Program-made: the position numbers and the translations under genes
In this document: positions 24,109-31,281 of the stretch, piece after piece
Position numbering within the stretch: the stretch's first letter is position 1
Layout of the letters: every line of letters begins with the position of its first letter
NCBI RefSeq assembly: GCF_006385595.1
Contig: NZ_CP041046.1
Coordinates: forward strand, 1,426,001-1,490,000
Direction: 5' to 3'
DNA length: 64,000 nt
Origin: Luteibacter pinisoli
GTDB lineage: Bacteria > Pseudomonadota > Gammaproteobacteria > Xanthomonadales > Rhodanobacteraceae
Notes under the pieces: model-generated
What the model saw: the letters and a program-made list of their open reading frames with translations, nothing else
The model's database searches: none
Told to the model about the DNA's origin: nothing

Positions 24109-24861
24109 TTACCAACCCATGTAATGGCCACCGTTGATGGCCAGGTTGGAGCCGGTGATCCAGCTGGATTCTTCCGCGGTGAGGAAGGCCACCGCATGCG
24201 CGATCTCTTCCGGGCGGCCGAGGCGACCGATCGGGATCTGCGCGATGATCTTCGAGCGCACGTCTTCGGGCACCGCCATGACCAGGTCGGTACCGACGTA
24301 GCCGGGCGAGACGGTATTCACCGTGATGCCGAAGCGGGCGTTTTCCTGCGCGAGCGAAATGGTGAAGCCATGCACGCCGGCCTTGGCCGCCGCGTAGTTG
24401 GCCTGGCCGTACTGGCCCTTCTGCCCGTTGATCGAGCTGATCTGGACAATGCGGCCCCACTGGCGCGAGCGCATGCCTTCGATCACCGGGCGCGTCACGT
24501 TGAACACCGCGTTGAGGTTGGTGTTCACCACCTCGGTCCACTGCTGGTAATCCATCTTGTGGAACGTGGTGTCGCGGGTGATGCCGGCGTTGTTCACCAG
24601 GATCTCCACCGGGCCGGCGAGTTCCTCGACGCCGCGGACCATGTTGGCCGCCGAGGTCGGGTCGGCGACGTCGCCGTGCACCATCACCACGTCGATCCCG
24701 TCGCGGATCATGTCTTCGCGCCACGCCGCGGCCTTGGCTTCGTCACGGTAGTTCGTGGCGACCCGGTGGCCTTGTTGGGCGAGGTAACGGACGATCGCCG
24801 TGCCGATGCCGCCGGTGCCGCCGGTGACCAGTGCCGTGCGTTGCGTCGTGCCGCTTTTCAT
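24109..24861 (-). CDS. phbB: acetoacetyl-CoA reductase (3-ketoacyl reductase family)
   Basis: This NADPH-dependent reductase makes (R)-3-hydroxybutyryl-CoA for polyhydroxybutyrate synthesis. The 250-residue short-chain dehydrogenase has the TGGTGGIG cofactor motif (13-20), NNAG (about 90-93), Ser142/143, and the catalytic Tyr156 and Lys160 (YAAAK). RDTTFHKMDYQQW and SPGYVGTDLVMAV are typical of PhbB/PhaB rather than FabG. No polymerase gene is nearby. It converges on the catalase-like gene with only 12 bases between. FabG remains a possible alternative. Confidence 0.9.
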   Translation of the reverse strand: MKSGTTQRTALVTGGTGGIGTAIVRYLAQQGHRVATNYRDEAKAAAWREDMIRDGIDVVMVHGDVADPTSAANMVRGVEELAGPVEILVNNAGITRDTTFHKMDYQQWTEVVNTNLNAVFNVTRPVIEGMRSRQWGRIVQISSINGQKGQYGQANYAAAKAGVHGFTISLAQENARFGITVNTVSPGYVGTDLVMAVPEDVRSKIIAQIPIGRLGRPEEIAHAVAFLTAEESSWITGSNLAINGGHYMGW

Positions 24862-24913
24862 GTCTCGCCAGGGTCCTGTAAGAGGGGTGGCCCGCCTTGC
24901 GGGCAATCGGGTT

Positions 24914-25783
24914 TTATAACGTCCCGATGGCGGTAAGACTACTGCGGCGAAGCGACGCAGGCTTGAATCCCCCCAGCGCTGCCGCCAGCGTGCCGGCCGA
25001 ATCGGCGGCGTCGGGGGCCGCCACGCCCAGCCAGGCCAGGGCCTGGCGCAGGGCGGGCAAGGGCTGGGACGGGTCCACGGGCAGGGCCTGGTCCGATTTG
25101 GAGAGCTTGCGCCCGGTGGCATCCAGCACCAGGGGCAGGTGCAGGTAACCCGGCGTGGGCAGGCCGAGCAGTTCCTGCAGGTAGATCTGCCGGGCCGTGG
25201 ATTCGAGCAGGTCCGCGCCGCGGACGACGTGGCTCACCCCCTGGAAGGCATCGTCGACCACGCAGGCCAGCTGGTAGGCCCAAAGGCCCTCGACGCGACG
25301 GATGACGAAGTCACCGGCCACCTCGCGCAGGTTTTCCGCTTGTGGGCCCTGCAGGTCGTCCACCCAGTGGATCGTGCGGTCCGGTGAGCGCAGGCGCCAG
25401 GCGGGCGGCCGGGTGGGGTCGGGCGGGGCGATGCAGTGGCCGTCGCGATGCAGGCCGCCATGGACGGCCAGGTCAGCACGGCTGCACCAGCAGGGGAACA
25501 GGTGCCCCGCGTCGCGCAGGCGCACGAAGGCGGCCTCGTAGGCGTCGTTCCGGGTGGACTGGAAAAGCACCGGCGCATCCGTCACCAGGCCGAACGCATC
25601 GAGGGTCGCCAGGATGCGTTCCGCCGAACCGGGAACCTCGCGCGGCGGATCGATGTCTTCCATGCGCAGCAGCCACTGCCCACCGTGGTACCGGGCCACC
25701 AGCCAGCTGGCCACGGCGGCCACCAGGGAGCCGAAGTGCAGGGCCCCGGTGGGTGAGGGGGCGAAGCGTCCGCGGTAGCTCAT
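24914..25783 (-). CDS. gluQ: glutamyl-Q tRNA(Asp) synthetase
   Basis: GluQ attaches glutamate to the queuosine base of tRNA(Asp). The 289-residue protein is a truncated GluRS-like catalytic core with no anticodon-binding domain. It has RFAPSPTGALHFGSL (the HIGH-type motif, residues 6-20), a zinc-site cluster FPCWCSR...GHC, and GRKLSKSD (KMSKS-type). ATG 25783 gives the family-typical MSYRGRF start; a TTG nine bases upstream is an alternative. Together with queA in this window, it belongs to the queuosine pathway. Confidence 0.95.
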   Translation of the reverse strand: MSYRGRFAPSPTGALHFGSLVAAVASWLVARYHGGQWLLRMEDIDPPREVPGSAERILATLDAFGLVTDAPVLFQSTRNDAYEAAFVRLRDAGHLFPCWCSRADLAVHGGLHRDGHCIAPPDPTRPPAWRLRSPDRTIHWVDDLQGPQAENLREVAGDFVIRRVEGLWAYQLACVVDDAFQGVSHVVRGADLLESTARQIYLQELLGLPTPGYLHLPLVLDATGRKLSKSDQALPVDPSQPLPALRQALAWLGVAAPDAADSAGTLAAALGGFKPASLRRSSLTAIGTL

Positions 25784-25892
25784 GCGAGGCAATCAGGCAT
25801 GGGTTGAGACGTTTCTCACGGCGACAGGGAGAAGATCGCCACAGTGTAGGCGATCGCTACCCGGCGCCGCCCGCTTGCGGCGGGCGGTGCGG

Positions 25893-25920
25893 GTTGCCGG
25901 GATTGAATCATTCCCCATTC
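25893..25920 (+). promoter_or_regulatory. possible heat-shock (sigma-32) promoter for htpX
   Basis: A CCCCATTC box at 25913-25920 resembles the sigma-32 -10 element (CCCCAT-T). GTTGCC about 14 bases upstream is a weak -35. The position, about 60 bases before the htpX start, fits a heat-shock promoter. Only the -10 is convincing. Confidence 0.3.
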
Positions 25921-25979
25921 GCCCCGAAAACTTAGGGCAGGCGGCGCCCTACAGCCAGCCGCTTTTAGAGAGAGCAACC

Positions 25980-26870
25980 ATGTTCAAACGCATTGTCCTG
26001 TTCGTCCTCACCAACCTCGCCGTCATCACGTTGCTCACCATCGTGTGCCGCCTGCTGGGTATCGACCAGTGGGCCGCCCAGCGCGGCATGGGCCTGGGTG
26101 GCCTGATTATCTTCGCCTCCGTCTTCGGCATGGGCGGTGCCTTTATCTCACTGGCCATCTCCAAATGGATGGCGAAGATGAGCACCGGCGCCAAGGTGAT
26201 CACCGAGCCGGCGAACGAAACCGAGCGCTGGCTGCTGGCCACGGTGCGCCGCCACGCCGAGCAGGCGGGTATCGGCATGCCCGAGGTGGCGGTGTACGAC
26301 GCGCCGGAAATGAATGCCTTCGCCACCGGTATGTCGCGCAATAACGCCCTGGTGGCGGTGAGCACCGGCCTGCTGCAGCAGATGGATCGTGAGCAGGTAT
26401 CGGCCGTGCTCGGCCACGAGATCGGCCACGTCGCCAATGGCGACATGGTCACCCTGACCCTGATCCAGGGCGTGCTCAATACGCTGGTGATCGTGCTGGC
26501 CCGCGTGGTCGGCCGCCTGATCGACAGCTGGATGAGCGGCGGCCGCGAGCGCGAAGGCGAGGGCGGCATCGGCTATTTCGTCACCGTGATGGTGCTGCAG
26601 ATCGTCTTTGGCCTGTTCGCCTCGATGATCGTCATGTGGTTCTCCCGCTGGCGCGAGTTCCGCGCCGATGCCGCCGGTGCGAACCTGGCCGGCCGTGCGT
26701 CGATGATCTCGGCCCTCCAGCGCCTGTCGGCCAACCACGGCGATACGTCGCTGCCCCAGACCATCCAGGCCTTCGGCATCTCCGGCCACCTGGCCTCGGG
26801 CGTGAAGCGGCTGTTCATGAGCCACCCGCCCATCGAGGAGCGGATCGCGGCGCTGCAGAACGCTCGCTGA
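25980..26870 (+). CDS. htpX: membrane zinc metalloprotease HtpX
   Basis: HtpX is an inner-membrane M48 protease that removes misfolded membrane proteins together with FtsH. The 296-residue product has two N-terminal TM helices (about 4-24 and 38-60), the zinc motif HEIGH (His146, Glu147, His150), two more hydrophobic segments (about 158-178 and 192-215), a downstream Glu in REFRADAAGA and SHPPIEERI near the C-terminus. A strong terminator follows. Confidence 0.96.
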   Translation: MFKRIVLFVLTNLAVITLLTIVCRLLGIDQWAAQRGMGLGGLIIFASVFGMGGAFISLAISKWMAKMSTGAKVITEPANETERWLLATVRRHAEQAGIGMPEVAVYDAPEMNAFATGMSRNNALVAVSTGLLQQMDREQVSAVLGHEIGHVANGDMVTLTLIQGVLNTLVIVLARVVGRLIDSWMSGGREREGEGGIGYFVTVMVLQIVFGLFASMIVMWFSRWREFRADAAGANLAGRASMISALQRLSANHGDTSLPQTIQAFGISGHLASGVKRLFMSHPPIEERIAALQNAR

Positions 26871-26878
26871 CCCAACCC

Positions 26879-26904
26879 AAGCCGCCCTTCGGGGCGGTTT
26901 TTTT
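26879..26904 (+). terminator. intrinsic terminator after htpX
   Basis: AAGCCGCCC and GGGGCGGTT pair around a short TTC loop and are followed by seven T residues. It lies nine bases after the htpX stop and separates htpX from htpG. Confidence 0.9.
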
Positions 26905-26916
26905 ATGGCCCGGCCG

Positions 26917-26926
26917 CCCCCATAAT
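26917..26926 (+). promoter_or_regulatory. sigma-32-like -10 element upstream of htpG
   Basis: CCCCATAATT matches the heat-shock -10 consensus well and lies about 33 bases before the htpG GTG. The -35 region falls in the terminator T-run and is poor. Heat induction of htpG is known in other proteobacteria; its presence here is inferred. Confidence 0.35.
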
Positions 26927-26958
26927 TCGGGGTCTTCCTACCTTGAAGGAACGGCACC

Positions 26959-28824
26959 GTGAGCCAGGAAACCCGCAAATTCGAAGCCGAGGTCGCCCAG
27001 GTCCTGCACCTGGTCACCCACTCCCTGTACTCGCACAAGGAAATCTTCCTCCGCGAGCTCATCTCCAACGCCTCCGACGCCTGCGACAAGCTCCGCTTCG
27101 AAGCCATCGCCAACCCCGGCCTGGTGACCGAAGACGCCGAGCTGCGCATCCAGGTCACCTGGGATCCGGACGCCCGCACCATCAGCGTGCGCGACAACGG
27201 CATCGGCATGACCCGTGAGGACGTGGTCGCCAATATCGGCACCATCGCCAGCTCGGGCACCCGTCGCTACCTGGAAGCCCTCTCGGGCGAGCAGAAGGCC
27301 GACTCGCGCCTCATCGGCCAGTTCGGCGTGGGTTTCTATTCCGCGTTCGTCGTGGCCGACAAGGTCACGGTGGTGACCCGCCGCGCCGGCCAGCCCACCG
27401 AATTCGGCGTGCGCTGGGAAAGCGATGGCAAGGGCGAATACCTGCTTGAGGACATGAACGTCGTCGAGCGCGGCACCACCGTGGTGCTGCACCTGAAGGC
27501 CGACGAGGACGAGTTCCTCAAGGCCTGGCAGCTGCGCCAGCTGGTCACCAAGTATTCCGACCACGTCGCCTTCCCGATCCGCATGCCGGAAGAGAAGGAC
27601 GGCAAGCCGGATCCGACCGAATGGGTGACGGTGAACTCCGCCTCCGCGCTGTGGGCGCGTCCGAAGAGCGAGATCACCGACGAGGAGTACAAGAACTTCT
27701 ACAAGGCCCTCGGCCACGACTTCAACGACCCGCTTGCGTGGACGCACAACCGCGTCGAAGGCAGCCAGAGCTTCACCACGCTGCTTTACGTGCCGGAACA
27801 GCCGCCGTTCGACCTGATGATGGGCGGCCGCGACGAGCGCAAGGGCCTGAAGCTGTACATCAAGCGCGTCTTCATCATGGACGCCGCGGAAGAGCTGCTG
27901 CCCAACTACCTGCGCTTCGTGCGCGGCGTGGTGGATGCCGACGACCTGCCGCTGAACGTGAGCCGCGAAATCCTCCAGCAGAACCGTCAGCTCGAGAAGA
28001 TCAAGGCGGCGTGCACGAAGCGCGTGCTCGACCTGCTCGACAAGATCGCGCGCGACGAGCCGGAAAAATTCGCCACCTTCCTGGCCGGCTTCGGCAACAC
28101 GCTGAAGGAAGGCATCGTGGAAGACGCGTCGAACCGCGAGCGCATCGCCAGGCTGCTGCGCTTCGCGTCGACCAAGGGCGAGGGCGCGGAGAAGACCGTG
28201 TCGCTGGACGACTACATCGGCCGCATGGCCGTCGGCCAGGATGCCATCTGGTACGTCACCGCCGATAGCTACATCGCCGCCGCCGGTAGCCCGCAGATCG
28301 AAGCGCTGAAGGCCAAGGGCATCGAAGTCCTGCTGATGTCCGACCGCATCGACGAATGGATGCTCGGCTACCTCACCGAGTACGAAGGCAAGCGCCTGCG
28401 CAACGTCGCCAAGGGTGACTTCCCGCTCGACGAAGCCGACAAGGCGAAGCAGGAAGCCGCCAACACGGAAGCGGCACCGCTGCTGGAACGCACCAAGGGC
28501 CTGCTCGGCGACAAGGTGAGCGACGTGCGCGTCTCCGCACGCCTCACCGATTCGCCGTCGTGCCTGGCGCTGGCCGACTTCGACCTCGCCCCGCACCTGG
28601 CCCGCCTGCTGCGCGAAGCCGGCCAGGACGTGCCCGAATCGAAGCCCGCCCTCGAGCTCAACCCCGAGCACCCGCTGGTAAAGCGCCTGGCCACCGAAGC
28701 CGACGACACCAAGGCCGGCGACCTCGCCAACCTGCTGCTTGAGCAGGCCGAGATCACGGCGGGTGCGCAGCTGGCGGATCCTGCCGGTTTCGTGCAGCGT
28801 GTGAATCGCGTGTTGCTGGGCTAA
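26959..28824 (+). CDS. htpG: Hsp90-family chaperone HtpG
   Basis: HtpG is the bacterial Hsp90, an ATP-driven dimeric chaperone. The 621-residue product starts at GTG after AAGGAACGGCACC. It has the GHKL ATPase core (ISNASDACDKLRF, DNGIGMTREDV, GQFGVGFYSAFVVAD), the middle domain with the catalytic Arg region (LPLNVSREILQQNRQL) and the C-terminal dimerisation domain (AADFDL-type LALADFDLAPHLAR). Length and motif order are normal. Confidence 0.97.
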   Translation: MSQETRKFEAEVAQVLHLVTHSLYSHKEIFLRELISNASDACDKLRFEAIANPGLVTEDAELRIQVTWDPDARTISVRDNGIGMTREDVVANIGTIASSGTRRYLEALSGEQKADSRLIGQFGVGFYSAFVVADKVTVVTRRAGQPTEFGVRWESDGKGEYLLEDMNVVERGTTVVLHLKADEDEFLKAWQLRQLVTKYSDHVAFPIRMPEEKDGKPDPTEWVTVNSASALWARPKSEITDEEYKNFYKALGHDFNDPLAWTHNRVEGSQSFTTLLYVPEQPPFDLMMGGRDERKGLKLYIKRVFIMDAAEELLPNYLRFVRGVVDADDLPLNVSREILQQNRQLEKIKAACTKRVLDLLDKIARDEPEKFATFLAGFGNTLKEGIVEDASNRERIARLLRFASTKGEGAEKTVSLDDYIGRMAVGQDAIWYVTADSYIAAAGSPQIEALKAKGIEVLLMSDRIDEWMLGYLTEYEGKRLRNVAKGDFPLDEADKAKQEAANTEAAPLLERTKGLLGDKVSDVRVSARLTDSPSCLALADFDLAPHLARLLREAGQDVPESKPALELNPEHPLVKRLATEADDTKAGDLANLLLEQAEITAGAQLADPAGFVQRVNRVLLG

Positions 28825-28829
28825 CACTA

Positions 28830-29732
28830 CTGTCCGCGCTGCTCATCCTCTTCGTCTGCCTTGCCCTCGGCATCCTCTGCCGGCGGTACGCCAACCTGCC
28901 TGACGGCATCGTCCCGGGCATTAACTGGTGGGTGTTGAACATCGCGTTGCCAGCCCTGGTGTTGGGGCTGGTACCGCATGTCACCGTGGATCCGCACCTG
29001 TGGTTTCCGGTGGCGGCGATGTGGATTACCTTCTTCGGCTCGTGGGCGCTGTTCGCCACGCTGGGCCGGCTGTTCCACTGGTCGGCGCAGCGCATTGGCT
29101 GCCTCACCCTGGTGTGCGGCCTCGGCAATACCTCCTTCATGGGTTACCCCATGATGGAGGCGCTGCACGGCAAGGCAGGCCTTTCAGTGGCGGTGATCGC
29201 CGACCAGCTGGGCTGCTTTCCGTTGCTTGCAGCTGGCGGGATCATCGTCGCCTCGATGTATTCGGGGAAGGGCGCGAGCGGCGCGATGATTGCGAAGCGC
29301 GTGCTGACGTTTCCGCCGTTCCTGTGCCTGGTGGTGGGCGTGATCGTCGGCGTGCTTGGCGGGTGGCCGGCGGCGGTGGACAAGCTGCTGATGCAGATCG
29401 GCCAGACCCTTACGCCATTGGCCCTGTTTTCCGTGGGCCTGCAGTTCAAGCTGCACCTGCAGAAGGACCAGATCGGCGCCCTCGTCGCCGGCCTTGGCTG
29501 GAAGCTGGTGCTGGCGCCGCTGATCGCGCTGGGCCTGGGCCTCGCGGCGGGCGTGGGTGGGGTGATCCTCACCGTGGGCGTGCTGCAGGCGGCGATGGCG
29601 CCGATGATTTCGGCGGCGATCCTCGCCGACCAGCACGGGCTGGAGCCGCGCCTGGCGAATACCGTGCTGGGCGCGGGTATCCTGCTGTCCCTGGTCACCA
29701 TTCCACTCGGCAACCTGCTCCTGCCCGCCTGA
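28830..29732 (+). CDS. AEC-family (auxin efflux carrier-like) transporter, unusual start
   Basis: The protein is a 10-TM transporter of the AEC/BASS-like fold, probably exporting or importing organic acids; the substrate is unknown. The first helix (LLILFVCLALGILCRR) and the LNIALPALVLGLV segment are family-like, and the half-repeat is visible later (LTPLALFSVGLQFKL, AAMAPMISAAILA). The homology-supported N-terminus runs in frame back to 28830, but the only possible start there is CTG. A GTG at 28932 would remove TM1. The frame begins six bases after the htpG stop. Confidence 0.8.
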   Translation: MSALLILFVCLALGILCRRYANLPDGIVPGINWWVLNIALPALVLGLVPHVTVDPHLWFPVAAMWITFFGSWALFATLGRLFHWSAQRIGCLTLVCGLGNTSFMGYPMMEALHGKAGLSVAVIADQLGCFPLLAAGGIIVASMYSGKGASGAMIAKRVLTFPPFLCLVVGVIVGVLGGWPAAVDKLLMQIGQTLTPLALFSVGLQFKLHLQKDQIGALVAGLGWKLVLAPLIALGLGLAAGVGGVILTVGVLQAAMAPMISAAILADQHGLEPRLANTVLGAGILLSLVTIPLGNLLLPA

Positions 29733-29770
29733 CGCTTGGGTTTCTCACCCGGCGACCGCACACTTCGCCC

Positions 29771-30169
29771 ATGACCGATGCAACGACAAACACGGGCGTC
29801 CGCGCCGACGTATGGCTGTGGGCCGCGCGCTTCTTCAAGACCCGCAGCCTGGCCAAGGAAGCCATCGTCGGCGGCAAGGTGGAAGTGAACGGGACGACCT
29901 GCAAACCGGCCAAGACCGTGCAGGCCGGCGACGAGCTGCAGATTCGTCGTGGCGAGGAGCGGCTGGTATGCGAGGTGGTGGCGCTGGCGCAGAAGCGTGG
30001 ACCGGCCCCCGAGGCGCAGAAGCTCTACCGGGAGACCGACGAGAGCATCGCCGAGCGGGCGCGCATGCGTGAGGATCGCCGGCTCACCGGCGGCGCGCTC
30101 CTGCGGCCTGACGCGCGCCCGACCAAGCGCGACCGCCGCCTGATCCAGGACCTCAAGAAGACCTTGTAA
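29771..30169 (+). CDS. hslR: heat-shock protein Hsp15, S4-domain RNA-binding
   Basis: Hsp15 binds stalled 50S subunits that still carry nascent chain and recycles them. The 132-residue product has an S4 RNA-binding domain (ADVWLWAARFFKTRSLAKEA, GGKVEVNG, KPAKTVQAGDELQI) and a basic C-terminal tail ending RRLIQDLKKTL, as in HslR. It lies about 40 bases after the transporter gene. Confidence 0.93.
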   Translation: MTDATTNTGVRADVWLWAARFFKTRSLAKEAIVGGKVEVNGTTCKPAKTVQAGDELQIRRGEERLVCEVVALAQKRGPAPEAQKLYRETDESIAERARMREDRRLTGGALLRPDARPTKRDRRLIQDLKKTL

Positions 30170-30265
30170 TCGTCAGGCGGGGTGGGGTGCTACCGGTTTC
30201 ATTTGGGCCTGAGATTTTGTAGCCTCGGGCATCCCGGTGAGTCCCCCACCGGCGGAGGGATTCGC

Positions 30266-31108
30266 ATGGTTTCAGCGTCAGGCATCGCACCGGGCCGGCT
30301 CGTCAGTCGACATGGCCGGACGCGAGGGCATGCCGTCGTGTTGGGCGTGGCCGCGCTGTTGCTGGTGCTGGGCGTCGGCTTACCGCTGGCGGTGGCTGGC
30401 GGTGGCCAGCTCTCGGCCCACCCGACCATCACCACCGTGGGCGCGCTGCTGTGCGTCGCCGGCCTGCTGGCGGCGGTGGCGTGGAAGGCGATGGAGCCGC
30501 GCACGGTGCTGGCGCTGCACGATCGTGGCGTGGTGGTGCTGCACACGCGGACGAAGAAGCAGGACTTCGTGCCCTTCGCCGCCATGGGCGATCTGTATCT
30601 GTACCGCACCGGCCACCAGGGTGGCCTGATCAACGCGCTCGCCTTTCGCCGCGATGCGCTCGCACCGTGGGTGGACGTGCTCGACAACGTGGGCGATGCG
30701 TTCCGGTTGCGCGGCGCGATTATCGAAGGGCAGCTGCGCGAACGCGGCCCCCTGACGCTGCGCGCGCTTGAAGCGGGCGAGGGCATCGTTTTCCACACCG
30801 TCTCCGACGAAGAACGCCAGGCGCGGCGCGATGGACGCAGCGTACCGAACGTGGAAGCCAAGCCGTTCCTGCTGAGCCCACTGGGCGTCGAGTTTGAGGA
30901 CCGCCTGATTCCCATCGCCGATATCGCGTCGGTGGACGAGGGAACGACGTCGGGCTCGCTGCGCCTGCTCGATGACAAGGGCAACACCTTGTGGGGCGTG
31001 CACTACCTGTCGCTGTTCAGCGCGGACCTGTTCATCGTGCTGATGCGGACGCTGATCGAGGCCCGGCAGTACGGCCTGGGCGGTGTCACCAGCAACAAGC
31101 CCTACTGA
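30266..31108 (+). CDS. hypothetical membrane protein with two N-terminal TM helices
   Basis: The 280-residue product starts at an ATG after GGAGGGA. It has two hydrophobic helices (about 23-42 and 52-70), then a cytoplasmic domain of about 200 residues with duplicated-looking beta segments (VLALHDRGVVVLHTRTKKQDFVPF and PLGVEFEDRLIPIADIASVD), reminiscent of PH-like membrane-associated domains. I cannot assign a family. It converges with mutS. Confidence 0.8.
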   Translation: MVSASGIAPGRLVSRHGRTRGHAVVLGVAALLLVLGVGLPLAVAGGGQLSAHPTITTVGALLCVAGLLAAVAWKAMEPRTVLALHDRGVVVLHTRTKKQDFVPFAAMGDLYLYRTGHQGGLINALAFRRDALAPWVDVLDNVGDAFRLRGAIIEGQLRERGPLTLRALEAGEGIVFHTVSDEERQARRDGRSVPNVEAKPFLLSPLGVEFEDRLIPIADIASVDEGTTSGSLRLLDDKGNTLWGVHYLSLFSADLFIVLMRTLIEARQYGLGGVTSNKPY

Positions 31109-31281
31109 GGAGCGCCTCCCGCCCCGGCCCCCGGGCTGCTGAATTCACAGGGCGGGGCGGAAGGCATCACGGCACCGATGATGGAGAGTCGATGGATGCC
31201 GCGATGGAGGGACTATAGAACCGCCCCCGTCCATGGGGAATTTGATTGTTCGGATCGTTCCGATAGATCCGGTCAATCGCC

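Noticed and set aside
24890..24904. 6-bp hairpin between gluQ and phbB as a terminator
   Set aside because: Both flanking genes are on the minus strand and no T-run follows the stem in that direction.
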